A stretch of DNA of 64,000 nucleotides from Ctenosaura bakeri (GCA_948474755.1 CAOLHI010000355.1:1-64000), one strand, 5' to 3'. Counted from the first letter of the stretch, positions 24,031 through 36,036 are shown. Made by a program: numbers and translations. The notes: generated by a model not told the origin, from the letters alone.

Positions 24031-24054
24031 AGGCACAGAGACCACGAAGAAGAA

Positions 24055-24989
24055 CACATGGTTACATATCTGTACTACAGATTTCTGACAAAAAAGAACT
24101 CTCTGGAGAAATGCATTGGAATATGACACTGCTCTTGTTCAGCAACCATTTAACTACGTTGGAAGGGGTCTCTTTGGGAGCTACTAATAAGTGTCATCAC
24201 AGAAATGAATTACCAAGACAGTGGGTTCAGATGGGCTTTGGAATCCTTGTCAGTCTCATGGCCAAATGTTACAGATTCTACATTTAGTTTGGCATTACAA
24301 TATTAAGTCAGATGAAAAAGAATATTTGTATTTACTGGTATCACAGTCTATACGATTTTCCTGGCATCTAAACAATATAGCTGACAAATAAGTTAAGGAA
24401 TTCTAATGCAGCAAAAGAGGGTAAGTTCCTGTGTCACCATAAGCAACAGTAGGTAAAACTTTAAGAGCAACAGCAGATCAAACTATAAGACTTACGGTTA
24501 AAAAAAAAATAGCCAAAAGTTTAAAAACACATTTCAAGAGAAGAAAACAAAATTAAATGGCTGATCTCTCCTGCTTTATCATTCAAACCTCCATTTCCAT
24601 AATTTCTTCTGCAACTTTTTGCTGGTTGTTCAAATCTAGTAACATTGCTAAATGTTGCTCAAATCCTCTTAATAGAGATAAAAATAGAACCAAGAAACCA
24701 CACCACAAGAACAGTAATACAACGTGACAATCTTTCTTTCAAAACATAGACTTGTATTCTCCTATTTGATTTGGTCTGAACTCATGTAACATTTTCATAT
24801 AGGGAGAATTAGTCTTTACATCAAGTTGCATATTGCTGAATGAAGAGACTGGACAGATAATTGTCAGGTATGCTTTGGATAACTGTATTGGCAAGGGATT
24901 GGAGAAAATGGCCCAAGATATCCAACCCAGCCTTATAGTTCTATGAGTCTATTATCTGTAGCAATCATATTACAGTACCTAGTACAAAT
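24055..24989. other. Intron, nothing recognised
   Basis: AT-rich flank immediately beyond the GC-rich DIRS element, giving a sharp composition boundary near 24054. Confidence 0.5.
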
Positions 24990-25615
24990 CTGTGGGATCA
25001 GGTATTGTAGTGGATGTGCATGCTGTCAAGGTCAGAGACCTGGGCAGCAAGCCAGCTCAGAGAAGGGAGTGGGAGAGCCAGCAGAATCCTGCCAGGAGGA
25101 GTTAAGCAAGCACTTTACACGAGAGAGTTCATTTACCAGAGCATCAAGCAAAAGCCATAGTCAGAGTTCCAAAAGCCAAGAGTCAAGAGAGCCATTCAAG
25201 GTAGCAGGAACCAGGTGCTGAGAGCAAGGAACAGGCAAGACATGGACTTGAAAGAAGTTTGCCACAAGCAAAGGAAAGCTTCCAGGCAGGCAGTTATACA
25301 GCCCAAGACACAGGTGTGGCTAGTCACTGCTTCTTGAACTTAATCAAGGAAGCCTCCCTTTGCTCAGCTCTCTTGAGTCTCTGCCTTGTTTGTGGGCTGG
25401 GAATCGGATCCCTGTTGCCCTAAAGGAGCAGGCAGAGGAACGTCTGAGCCTGCTTGGTCCATGGCAGCAGGGGGAGCTCTTGAGCTGCAGGATTCATCTC
25501 CAGCCAGAGCCACAGGGACCAACAGCTGCTGCTCGTCATCTCCACTCTGAGCAACAGGAACCAACAGCTGCTGCTCGTCATCAGCCGCTCTGACAAGGGC
25601 TTCGGTTATCACACA
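24990..25615. repeat. Unassigned GC-richer block with short tandem duplication
   Basis: The block differs in composition from its surroundings and resembles a retroelement LTR or untranslated part, but I cannot name it. A 42-base unit containing ACCAACAGCTGCTGCTCGTC is repeated twice at about 25518-25600. A plus-strand open frame crosses it but matches no family. Confidence 0.35.
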
Positions 25616-25817
25616 TGCAGCTAAAAACTAGTATTTTATTAAAATTCAGCTATACAGAATTTCAGCAGATGTTTGCTCCTACTTCAGAAACAGCAGCATT
25701 TCTTTCTGAAAACTGCAGGCTCTTTTATAAATTAACCAACTCAAATGTCCCAGTTTTAGAAGAAGCTGAAGAACAGAAGCCTAGCTTTTCTCTCCCAAAA
25801 TCTCATACCCTTCTTAC

Positions 25818-26011
25818 CTTTCCAGTTCTGCTATCTTCTTATCTTTATCATTCTTCTCATTTTCCATCTCTTTCAGGATTTCCAGTAGACGATCCACTTC
25901 AGCTTGAGCTTTACTGGACTCTTCCCGGTGTCGTGCCACTTCTCTTTCCAACTGCTGAAATCTGTCACTCATCTCTGGACTAGCCTTTGCCTCCAATGTT
26001 GCTTCATGAGC
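25818..26011 (-). CDS. ERC1: ERC1 internal coiled-coil exon (sixth, last in window)
   Basis: This exon encodes 64 full codons plus two bases, from AHEATLEAKASPEMSDRFQQ to NEKNDKDKKIAELE, followed by AG of a split codon. The acceptor is TTATGCAG (AG at 26012-26013) and the donor is GTAAGA from 25817. At 194 nt it is the only exon here ending in phase 2. The SSKAQAEVDRLLEILKEMEN segment is nearly invariant between ERC1 and ERC2, but the first third is ERC1-like and unlike ERC2. The next exon was not found in the 25.8 kb to the left edge, so this intron is longer than 25 kb; it contains the two large DIRS copies at 14092-16324 and 17964-24054. Confidence 0.95.
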
Positions 26012-26240
26012 CTGCATAAAAAGACATTCCAACAGTTACTGGTCACATTCGTAACAGGAAGCTTTCTTCTCTAAAGACTGCTAACAAGAAAAACTGTCCT
26101 AAAATAATGCTAAAGTCCATCTAGCACAGCAGCTTCTTTGCAAGTGTGGCCAGACAGAAGTTGTCATGCTCTTCTCTGGGCTTCCTAGAACAATCAGCCC
26201 TTAATGGAGTTATTAGCTAAGCAACCATCTTTAAAGAAAA

Positions 26241-26485
26241 TCAGTGCGCTGTAGTGGTTTGGATGTTGAACTAGAACTCTGAAGATCAAGGTTCAAATCC
26301 TCGCTCAGCCATGGAAACACTGGGTGGCCTTGGGCAAGCCATGCCCTCTCAGAAGAAGGGAAAGGCAAATCTCCTCTGAACAAATCTTGCCAAAACCCCA
26401 TGATAGGTTCACCTTAGGGTTGCCATAAGTAAAAAAAATGACTTGAAGGTGCACATCGCCACCATCAACACAACAACAACAATCA
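26241..26485 (+). mobile_element. Sauria-type tRNA-derived SINE with likely target duplication
   Basis: tRNA-like head with B-box GGTTCAAATCC (26290-26300), then CTTGGGCAAGCC, TCCTCTGAACAAATCTTGCC, the BovB-like CACCTTAGGGTTGCCATAAG and an ACAACAACAAC tail. Flanking AACCATCTTTAAA (26222-26235) and AATCATCTCTAAA (26480-26492) look like a diverged target-site duplication. It lies about 230 bp upstream of ERC1 exon 25818-26011. Confidence 0.8.
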
Positions 26486-26492
26486 TCTCTAA

Positions 26493-27849
26493 AATATAAC
26501 CTAAAATTTACATAGGAAAGAAAAATGCTAGAGACTACAAAATAACTGATTACGGATACAAGAAATTCAAATTCAGTTAATTACTCCTCCGTAGTCTAAA
26601 TGGCAACAAGTAAAAAAAGCCATTGTTCCAAGAACTGTTTTCTTTTATATCAGTGTTTCTTTCAATTTTTATCGTCACTTAAGTGTTACAGAAGATAAGA
26701 ATGATGTAAATTAACTTGCCCTCCTACATCTCACACAACTCTCCTGAACAAAACCTAGTGCAGGAACCAAAGACTAAAGAAGATCAACTCACACGCAGGG
26801 ATAATTCATCTCCTCCTTGCAGAAGCAGCCTTCCATGCCTTCCAAAAAGCCCCAAATAGTTATGGGGCCCTTCAGAGGAATACCCTATGACCACGTGCCA
26901 CTAGGACAAAATATTGGCAAAGATAGTCCTGGTTCACTGATGTGGTTATGCCACTTGTGGAGGCAGTGAAACTAAAGGGGGGCAACCCACACTGGATGCA
27001 GTAACAGGGAGGAAAGAAGGGAAATGTCAGCACCAACAAGAGAAAAAGATTCCTAGCTCTTAGTTGCCATTTTCTTCAATGAATGACTGGGGGAAGGGTC
27101 CTCACAACCAAGCTGCTCTGGAAGGGGAGGCTTAGACAGACTGAGTCCTAGTCTTGGGGAAAAGCTGGGGTACAAATAATGTTATTTAGCAGGAGTAAGA
27201 GGAGACAATTGCCTCCTTCACAACACAAGTGAAACCACCCCTTCCTGCGTAACTTGGCTCCATGAAGTTCCCCCAGTGCTATGGACTGGAATAAATGCAG
27301 CAGCCATCTTTTCCACTATTGCCATTGTTGCTTCCTCTTCATTCCTGCGTTAGTCTGGATAAAGTTTAACCACTTGCCGTAACTCTTTCCCTATGCAGAT
27401 AGGAAAGAACTTCCCACTGGTGCATCTGAGAGACTGGCAGGAGAGTTAGACTAGCTGCATGCATTGTATCATTGGGACCTGGTGCTTTAAGTGGGCACCC
27501 AGTTCACTGTTTGACAAATTCAAGTGGTATCCATCAAAATGAGATAGATACCTTGTGTTACAGTAACAGTTAGAAGAAAGGTACAACAGATTTAAACTAT
27601 TTTTAAAAACTACCACTTATATCTTAAAGGATTAATTTAAAGTGACACTTGAGAAGTGATAGATGCAAACAATTAATTTTGTTATCAGCCCCAGTAAATG
27701 AGCCAAAGACATACAGCCTTTTCCTTGTATTTAAATACCATTGTTTTGTAAGTCAATTTCATAACTCTTTCTGGGAACACAGAGATCAATCTCCTATCAG
27801 TGTCTATTAAAGCACTGAGATGGGCAGTTTATCTGGGTTCAGCTAGCTA
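26493..27849. other. Intron, unassigned
   Basis: About 26800-27560 is less AT-rich and reads like an old repeat, but no family was identified. Confidence 0.45.
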
Positions 27850-28250
27850 CTGTTGATCGAGCAGAAAACTGTCAAACACTGAAGGATGAAACAAAGATCT
27901 GCTCTGGCCCTGGCCACATCCAACGACCTGAGCAGAAGATCATCCAAATGTGAGTAAATATAAATAACACAATGAAGGAAAGCTATCAGAGAAACAACTA
28001 ACTTCAGAAAAATTCTAGGAGCTGTGGCAAAACCAAAGGAAGAGCTTTGAACAGAAGTGAAAACTGAGGAAAACAATAGACAGACAGACAGACAGACGGA
28101 TGTATGGTGGGCTAGAAATACCGGAACATATAAACAAACCTCCATTAAGTTGATGGAAGTCAAAATGCCTGTACTCAATATAATTAAGTTCTAGAAAGGA
28201 ATGACCCCCTTCCTCCTTCAGCACAAGAATATGGGAAAAAAACAGCAAAT
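27850..28250 (-). pseudogene. Separate DIRS reverse transcriptase scrap
   Basis: Minus-strand frames give YRHFDFHQLNG (28190-28250), ILTSINLMEVCLYVPVF and FGFATAPRIFLKLVVSLIAFL, then a catalytic HLDDLLL (tyrosine changed to histidine) near 27925. This covers the same RT segment as 28755-28961, so it cannot be the continuation of that element and must be another copy. A short GACA repeat interrupts it at 28080-28097. Confidence 0.65.
28079..28098 (+). repeat. Short (GACA)n repeat
   Basis: Five GACA units inside the RT scrap. Confidence 0.85.
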
Positions 28251-28754
28251 AAGGTCTCTCGGGCTGTAGGATATATTGCTGCTATGTCAGATATTAGAGA
28301 GCCTGCTCAACTATCTGCCTTTCTATGGATGATCCTGAAACTGGTAGTGGAATAAGTGTTCCCCTGGGAATGCAACTGAATTTTAGGGCACATTCATTTT
28401 CTGTGTTTTTTGTTTGTTTGTTTTTTGTTAAGAACCCACTGGTCTTTTGTAGAATTCTCCCATGTTTGGAAAATGGATCAATCTCCCTCCTACTGAAAGG
28501 TGGAGTTGTGAAGAGGTGTTCTCTCCAGCTCTAAGTGCTGTAAAATGCAGCATTGGTACTCAATGTGAAGGTTCCTTTTTTGCAGTTGTGGGGAGAGAAT
28601 CCTTCATGCTACAGTGTGGCTCCTCCCTCGAGCTTCTCAGGTAGGACTTCCAATCTGGTTTTTCAGGGGTTAAGTTACCAGAGCTCCCATAAACCTCTGA
28701 GTCTCCCATTCTCACAGTTTTTATTCTGTATCCACTTCAAATGTGCTGAGGCCC

Positions 28755-29215
28755 TCATGGGGGCCATATGGCCCCCACAGAGAAGCATTGCTCTAGAAAA
28801 TCCAGGACGATGCACACATCCTCCCTGCCCTTCTGCAGAGAAGATGAATAGATCAACAGGTCATCCAGGTACCCATGCGGTCCCCTCAACCTCAGATGAG
28901 CTACCAAAGTCACCAACACCTTTGTGAACACCCACAGAGAAGCCAACAGACCGAACAGCAAAACTTTGCCCTGGCAGTGGTCCTCCAGGTAGGCAAACTA
29001 GAGGTACTTTCAGAGGTACTAGAAGAGCAGTGAACAAGAGCCCAAAAATCTCTCCGGGGATGGGGGACAGGTTCTATGGCCTTTATCTAAAGCAGATGTT
29101 CTATTGCCTGAAGCACCCAGGATTGCTTTTCTGATGATCTAGGACTGTGAGACTGAAGGAAGAAATTTGGGGCATTTTTGAATGAAACTGATGATATAAC
29201 CCTCTCTTCACAGTC
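28755..29215 (-). pseudogene. DIRS reverse transcriptase remnant with internal deletion
   Basis: Minus-strand reading shows an N-terminal QAIEHLL...AIEPVP piece near 29050-29110. It then passes directly to LFGLLASLWVFTKVLVTLVA and the catalytic YLDDLLIYSSS near 28850-28860, so the palm segment between them is deleted. Homology ends at a 20-bp perfect palindrome (28758-28777), next to the left inverted repeat. Confidence 0.6.
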
Positions 29216-29251
29216 TTGCCTACCCAAGCATCAGAAGACATCCTCTCCCAC

Positions 29252-30540
29252 TCATGGGCAAAAAGTAGAAGATGAGCTTTCCACTCTATTTGTTGGAAGA
29301 GGTGGGATTGCTTTTACTGAATCCAGAAGACTGCCATGAAGCATATTCTTTTGATGAACTCCAGCTTGGTTTTTAGGACCTGAATTCCCACTGCTGAAAC
29401 TTGGGCCTAAACCACAAAAGGGTTGAGCTCCAGACCAGGAGGATTTCTTTTCCTTTTTTCTAGTCAATGATGACAATACTTTCTTCCTATCTTTGGTCTC
29501 AATCAACATTACATCCAATACATCACCAAACAGTTTAGAACTCTTAAAAGGGCATGTAGACAAATTAGCTTTGGATTTATTATCCACATTCCAATTTTTC
29601 AGCCAAAATTGGTGCCCGGAAGTGATATCAGCCACTGCAGACCATGAGGCAAAATGAACAGAATCTAATCTGGTATTTGCTCTGGGAACAAGGGAGAACA
29701 AATCCTTTGCCCAACATACAGATGCTCTGGCAAACAGATGTCACAGAAACAACTTGAATGACAAGAATTGATGCCTCATGAGACATGCATAAAAACCCTT
29801 TTCTCTTCTGGATTTTTAAGTGTGTCACCTCCATCTTTAGAAAGCAGAGAACCCAATATAAAACCAGCCATAGGGGCATCAATAACAGATAATTTTAACT
29901 TGTCCCCCATGTCATAAGACAAGGAATATAAACACTTAGCAAAGACTGGCATTGCCCTTGCCACTCCAGGATGAGTCTGTTCTCATTCCATCCTCTGCAA
30001 TCACCTCAGGAAAAGGTACTATCCTGCTTAGCCTCGTGCTTAATCTCTGGTATTCTTTCCATAGTTGTACCAGAAACCTTAGTTATAATTCAAGCACAGA
30101 GCCTTTTCCACCTCCCTTAGAAAGATGAGAAACTACTCAGATTCAAACAAGAGGGGAGAAATATATTCAGGCAGAGACTCCTCTTCCTCTGGGGATAACT
30201 CCACTTACTCTTTGTCAGGCATCTGTTGAGAACCCAAAGACCCCTCATCCACAACCTCAGTGATAGAAGAGACATGGTTTGTCTTTCTTTTCACTTTCTG
30301 AGGGGTGGAGGAGCCACTGATGACACATTTCACAGATTCTTCCCTCCCCTCTTGAGAAGAAGAGGAAGATTCTGAAAAGCAGCAATTTCTAGAGTATCTT
30401 ACCTGCTTCTGGCCACTAGAGGGCCACTGAACAATAGAGATCTGTGGAGATTGTAAATCTTTTTGCACCTTTTCTTACAGCACTCAAGCTGCCTGCCATT
30501 TTGGGTGGTTAGCTGACTTGTTGCCATTTCCTTCCATTTT
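29252..30540 (-). pseudogene. DIRS gag-like remnant
   Basis: The minus strand reads, across frame changes, a serine/acidic linker near 30205-30468, DAPMAGFILGSLLSKDGGD near 29870-29890 (compare VDTPIAGLVSGAIVPREGD in family A), then the C-terminal gag part at 29252-29701 with LKNWNVDNKSKANL, FKSSKLFGDVLDVMLIETKD and a GS-rich tail. The order of blocks is that of the family A gag. Multiple stops; no product expected. Confidence 0.65.
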
Positions 30541-31130
30541 TCCAGTCCCTTGGGCCCCAGAGCCTGTCTGGCTATGAGGGAAATCTAACTGCACAACTCA
30601 TGGGGGAGCTCTTCACCAATAATCATGGAGGGGAGTGGGAGAGTCCACCATACTCACTCACATGACCAAAACTAGGTCAACCTGCTCTTTCATGTGACCT
30701 GACCTGGTATGTGAAACCACACTATCAAGCACAGCCATCTCAGAGGCAGCAACAGAACCTGACTATGGTCCATCAGAGAGTCAGCCCAAAGGTACTTCCT
30801 TGATCATGCAGCCAACTGATTCCTAATTAGAGGAGAGCTCAGAATTGCAAATGCTTGCCACCACTGTGAGATTGATCATCCCTGTCAGGGTGGTAAAGGT
30901 TCAGGTAGGTAAGGTCTTTATAAAAAACAGACTTCTTCAAATCAACTCAAAATCCAACTTTAACCAGAAACCTGTACTGACACAAACTGAGGCAAGATGA
31001 AACTGGGAAGGTGGGACTGGCCCTCCCTCTTAGGGCAGTACGGATGACTGACAGATTGGTAGCTTTAACTGTGAAGTCCAAGGGAAGAGCCAGAGCACAG
31101 CATGAAGGATTGCCTCTCCACACGGCAGGA

Positions 31131-34100
31131 AAATGCTGCTCAACAAAGCATTCAAGCATTTTTTCTCTCTCCATCCTTTCTCCCATTGGGGCAATGGGGC
31201 AGTAAGGGTTCTCTACATGTCTTTACCCTCTGCATGCTATTTCTAGAACTTTCCCTGTTTGCTTGGTCATCCATTATAATGCATGGTCCCCAGTGTGTCT
31301 AAGCAACCACATCATGTGACCAAAGAATCTTCCAAGTGTGTCTGCATATACATAAATGGCTCCATCCTGTCTTCTTCCTCCCTCAGGAGGGTGTGTGCTA
31401 GCTCTGCTGAGCTACCCCTTAACTAGAAACTTCCCTCTAGGTAGCCAGGGCCTAGACAATATATGTATATAAGTTCTTAATGTGCATTTAAATGTAAACA
31501 ATGATTTTTAGTTAAGAAATTTGCATACTGCTTGTCTGCTTTATTTTGCTGAAGCAGTCTCCTAGGGACCCAAGAAATCAACCACTTTTATTTGTATACT
31601 CTGCTGAATAAGACTTGCTTCTTAATTGAACCAGTCTTCATCTTCCCAAAAAAGGGGCTAAGACCCTGGGAATTTATCTCCACTTCTCAGCACTAAAGAG
31701 CTGTCCTCAAAATGGTGTTATGGGCCATTTCTAGCTGCAGAAATGTTGTTCCTGTCCCAGAAATAGTGTGCAACTCTGGCTATAAAGGTAAGAGAATCCC
31801 TAGTACAATCTGCAACACAAGCTGGAGATGATAATAAGAAGCCTGGGTTTTTTTGGTTAGCTGTTAAAATCATGTTTGCTTTCTCTTTATTAGCATCCTT
31901 TAACACAGCTTGTTGGAGCTAAAGCACTAGATACAACAGCTGTGATGGCAGCATTTACCAAAAGGGCTTTAAGGTCTTCCATAACCTTGTGGGGAAAAAG
32001 GAGGAAGTTTCTGACTAAGGTTAACAACTCTCCTACCCCGTAGGGGAGAGAGCCTTTCATCTTTTACAAATTCAAAGCCAAAAAAGAAGGTGTCATTGGG
32101 TTGATAGCTCCACTTTTGAAAACTTTATAGGTCCTTATGTTTCAGGTGATAAGGCATTAGAGGCAGAATACTGATCTGTTGACCTTCCTTTAAATTGGAC
32201 TTCCAGAGCTACAACTACCTTAAGAAAAAAGAGAATAAAATCATCACCATTAAATTGTTTGTTTCAAGTGGAGTGGTATGTGTATGCGTCCTGGGCTGAA
32301 TAGGACTATGCATCTTCCTCCAAAGTATCTGAGATGTTCACTGATACAGCCCTGGGGAAGTGGGCTTTCATACTTCCAAAGAGTCTCTGCAGAAGACTAC
32401 GAAAACCTTATTATATGGGAAAGTAATTACCAATTCCTAAGAGCATTTGATCTATATTTATCTCCATCAACTTCAAGACATCTAACTATTAGAGGTTGTT
32501 TACTGAAATGAAAGGAACTGGTTTTGCTCATCCTAACCATCATACTGGTAGGCTTAGGAAGGTATAATGGAGGAATAAATTAGCAAGGTAGCTGGCCACT
32601 GATGAAGTCTATTCATTGCAGGCAACAAACTGATCTTGCTGATTACTTCCCAGCAGGGAGTGCCTTCTTAAATCCTTCTTAAATCCCAGTTGCAAAGAAG
32701 ATGGACACTGAGAGCCTAGAACAGATTAATATCTGGGCTTCTCTTAATTATGGTTAAGAGATCAGGATCCAAGCAAATAACTGCACATTCCCTTCTGACA
32801 GTGAGTCCCTTCCTCCTTAACTACTGTATAGCAGTTACAAACTACTACAGCACTAGATGTTCACCACAGTTCAGGCTAACTAGGGTTCTTCCACAGCAAG
32901 GATTTTAAATTAAGTTTTGAACTGTTTGCCCTTATCACAATTGACATCTGTAATAATAGCATGCTGAACTGCATTTAGGTGAGCAAAATCAAAAGCTGAA
33001 AGAGATTTAGTGCAGGGCAGAAAGGTGTATTCAAGCCAATAGACTGCTTGAGGTCTCTTAACTCTTTGAAGACTCAAAATACTATATCTGCTCCATCCTG
33101 GATCACAGACTGCTCACAGTAATTATTTTATTAGAAAGGCTGCTGTATGATTAATATATTCAATAAAAAAGTACACTATTCATTTCGACATTGTCATCTG
33201 GTGATCCTGAGACAACCACTATCTTTCTGCCTAACTTACTTCATATGATTGCTGTAATGATAAGGTACTTGGGTGGGGGAGAGCATATGCCACCCTGAGC
33301 TACCTAGAGCAGGAATGGGCAACTGTAGTGAGTCATAGGAACAATTTTCTATCCCTTGGAATCTCCAAGGGCGCAAGGGCCTACCAAAAAGGTGGGGGGA
33401 AAATAGAACCAGAAGTGGCTTAACTTTCAACTTCCCTTTTTTTAAATAAAAGGATAGTATTTTGTCATGTTAAGGCAGGCAGGTGGTCCATGTAATCTAT
33501 TGAAATGTTGAACTACTGCTGGAGGTTCCAGAACAGGTAATTCACCCATTCCTGATCAGAAAAAGGTCTTCCTGGAGACTTTGGAGGGGGTGAGGGACAC
33601 AAAAACAGCACGTTAGCCCTAGAACTGCACTTTGCTCACCACTGCCTTAGAGGATTGGAGAGACAAAAGTATAAGAAATATTTTTGTATTTCCCCCCAGC
33701 TTCAAATTTCCATCTATTTGAAAAGCACATTAAAGCTCAATCTTACTCTACAAAAACTGCTCACTCCTATACTCCATGTATAACTGACATGATTTGAAAA
33801 ACACAAAGCAGAAAAGTAACTAAACAGAGAAGCAGAAGGATAGTAAACTACATTAAGCTAAGTAAATAGAAGAAAGCAGTAGCAGAATAAGCCAACACAC
33901 TTTTTCCTGCAGCATTTAAAGCATGAATGTTCTGAAATTTGATTTTTGCTTACCCATCCATTTAAATCCCATCCCAACAAAACAGCTCACCAATATATAT
34001 TGTGCTGATTGAATATTACAAAATGAATATAATGAAGAACAAACAATCAAATGGGGCTGGCAATGGCCTTCCAGTTTTGCATGGCACTTACTGGCTTGGA

Positions 34101-34824
34101 TGGGTGACTCAATAAGACTTCAGGATGCTAAGGAGAAAGATAGGAAAAGAGGGGAAGAATTGGGAAAAGGAACAGTTCAGAGAGAAAAAGATGTAACAAG
34201 CAAACAGACTAAAGAATGATGTAAAGACATTTATTACAGAAAAATGTAGGTTTAGGTTTAAATTGAAAATAAAGGCTGTAACATTGTAAGAACGAAACTT
34301 AACTTTTTTTTTAAATCTTGCCCTTCCAAGATTTTTCTGCTTCCATTTTGTGTATTGCACATAACTTTGGGTAATCTTTGGTTACAGATTACTTACCTAA
34401 GTCAATTAGTATTTGAAAATCTGTTTGGAAAAAGACAGTCTTAAGTGAACCAAGGCAATACTGAATTATGATTTTACTGACTGTATGAGAATATTTAAGA
34501 TGAAACATTTCAATTTGCACTTCCCTGCCCTGTAGAATATATATAGCAGCCTGAAAACATGAGTGAACTATACCTTAAAAATTAAAAAAGGTGGTGCAAC
34601 TCAAGATCTGAATGCATGATTACTAAAATGTTGACATTGTTATATGTAGAACATGTATATTCCTGTACTTGTTCAAAGTGCAGAAAATTGAATCACAGAT
34701 GAAGCCAGCAGCTACATCTATAGACTAATAACATAATCATTGCATAAATCAGCTGTCATAGTCATACTCATACACTGTTGCTGAATACTGCAAACTGCCA
34801 TCTACTGAATGCACATAAGTATAG
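31131..34824. other. Intron, unassigned, possibly more DIRS debris
   Basis: Around 31700-32800 the composition and some frames (for example a 62-codon minus-strand frame at 31718-31906) hint at another very old retroelement, but I could not align it to any domain with confidence. The rest shows nothing. Confidence 0.35.
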
Positions 34825-34955
34825 TCTAAACTATCTGACAATGACCCTCCAGGGTTTCAGCCATAAATCTTTTCTAGTCTGACTGGTGGTACTAGGAATC
34901 AAACCAATGTGATTTTGAACATGCACTGCACCACTAAGCTATAGCATCTCTCTGA
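34825..34955 (-). mobile_element. tRNA-derived SINE, second family, reverse orientation
   Basis: Plus strand reads GTACTAGGAATCAAACC, CATGCACTGCACCACTAAGC and TATAGCATC, the reverse complement of a tRNA-like head with A- and B-boxes. Short and diverged. Confidence 0.55.
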
Positions 34956-35286
34956 ATACACACATACTCCATGTAAAATAAATATAAAACATAGTAGCCA
35001 GGAGCAAACCCATTTCCATATTTAAATATACATCTCTGTGCGTACTTACTACAAAAATTTGTTTCTACTGAACATTTAAAGATGACACATACGCTCAGTA
35101 GCCTTTTATTCTGCCTACAGTGTACACCCAAAACTATCAGGTAAAAGGGAGAAGACCAGATCAGAAATTTCTGAAATGCAAGTTTTATGTATGTTTATGC
35201 AAATTTCTCTCTTTATGGGAGAACAAACATTTGATGTGCAATTTGAATTGGTGCAGTGTCACAATATGCAGATCAGAGTAGGAAAC

Positions 35287-35390
35287 ATATGACCTTCCAG
35301 ATGTTGCTGGACAGCAACTCCCAGCATACCTCATAATTAGCTATTCTAGGAATTGTAGTCCAACAATAGTCAGAGAGTCATGTGATCCCC
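35287..35390. mobile_element. Short hAT-type MITE, diverged
   Basis: ACCTTCCAGATGTTGCTGG, then AGCAACTCCCAGC, is paired with GGAATTGTAGTCCAACAATAG and a degraded right end. Same group as 48635-48727. Confidence 0.5.
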
Positions 35391-35611
35391 ATCCTTAAAC
35401 TGGATTATGTAGGTTTGCTAATCTTTTGTTCTTAGCACCACAAATAATTATGAAAATGTTACTGCTTTGACATCTTATTTTCAAATGTCTGTGTGCAAAT
35501 AGGGTTGCAAGGGAAACAGGTCAAGTATCCAAGCTTTCAACATAAATTCCATTTATCTATCTTGAAGATTTTTAATCTGGCTGAAAACAGCTTACAACAT
35601 TATGTAAATAT

Positions 35612-36036
35612 AGTAGACTCTCCTTATCTGTGGAGGATATGTTCCAAGACCCCTAATGGATATCTGAAATTGCAGGTAATGCTGAATCCTATATTATCAC
35701 CAGAAGTAGCCCTCTAGCTTTGCAGAGACCACAGAGAAGCTTGATGCTACCCAATAGTATGAAGCCTCCATACTGTCCCTGAGAAGCTAGAGGGCTATTT
35801 CTAGTGATGCCAGATCAGTTTCCTGTGGTGGTGTTTGTGGAAGGGCAGTTAAAGGGAGTGCAGACAGGCAGGAAAAATGCAAGTGACCAACCCCAGAGCA
35901 TGCTTCCTGGGGGCCATCACCAGAGGATGGGTTGAGGCAAAACACAGGAGGAAGAGAGGTGTGTCTGTAAGGGAAAGGGATGCTGTGGGCAACTGAAATT
36001 GCAGAAAGTGAAACTATGGATAAGGGAGGAGCACTG
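35612..36036. mobile_element. Tigger-like (mariner/pogo) non-autonomous element
   Basis: The left end CTCTCCTTATCTGTGGAGG, then ATATGTTCCAAGACCCC, is the familiar Tigger-type terminus. The right end GGATAAGGGAGGAGCACTG is its inverted partner. An internal inverted repeat (CCCTCTAGCTTTGCAG and AGAAGCTAGAGGGC) is also present. No transposase. Confidence 0.65.

Larger units (their letters stand above)
17964..24054 (-). mobile_element. Complete DIRS-type tyrosine-recombinase retrotransposon (family B)
   Basis: A 6.1 kb element read leftwards: right terminal repeat, gag-like ORF, reverse transcriptase/RNase H, tyrosine recombinase, internal complementary region, left terminal repeat. This is the DIRS layout. 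DIRS elements replicate through a circular intermediate and integrate with a tyrosine recombinase rather than a DDE integrase, so no target duplication is expected and none is seen. Both ends are bounded by GAAGAAC-type motifs. The whole element is strikingly GC- and CpG-rich against an AT-rich intron. It sits in sense orientation in an ERC1 intron. The broken RT frame and altered recombinase motif suggest that this copy is not autonomous. Confidence 0.93.
28560..31130 (-). mobile_element. Old, internally deleted DIRS element bounded by inverted repeats
   Basis: Inverted, diverged copies of one segment lie at about 28575-28720 and 30980-31130 (shared: GCATGAAGGATT, GGGAGGAGCC/GGGAAGAGCC, AGATTGG). 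Between them on the minus strand is a gag-like region and then a shrunken RT region. Recombinase and most of the RT are missing. This looks like a non-autonomous derivative or a decayed deletion copy of a third DIRS lineage. Confidence 0.6.

Noticed and set aside
25360..25612. Opposed 77- and 82-codon frames as a small gene
   Set aside because: Created by the short tandem duplication and a GC-richer block; no domain or start context.
31718..32511. Possible further DIRS gag or RNase H piece
   Set aside because: A few weak resemblances only. No motif could be placed in order, so it is left unassigned.
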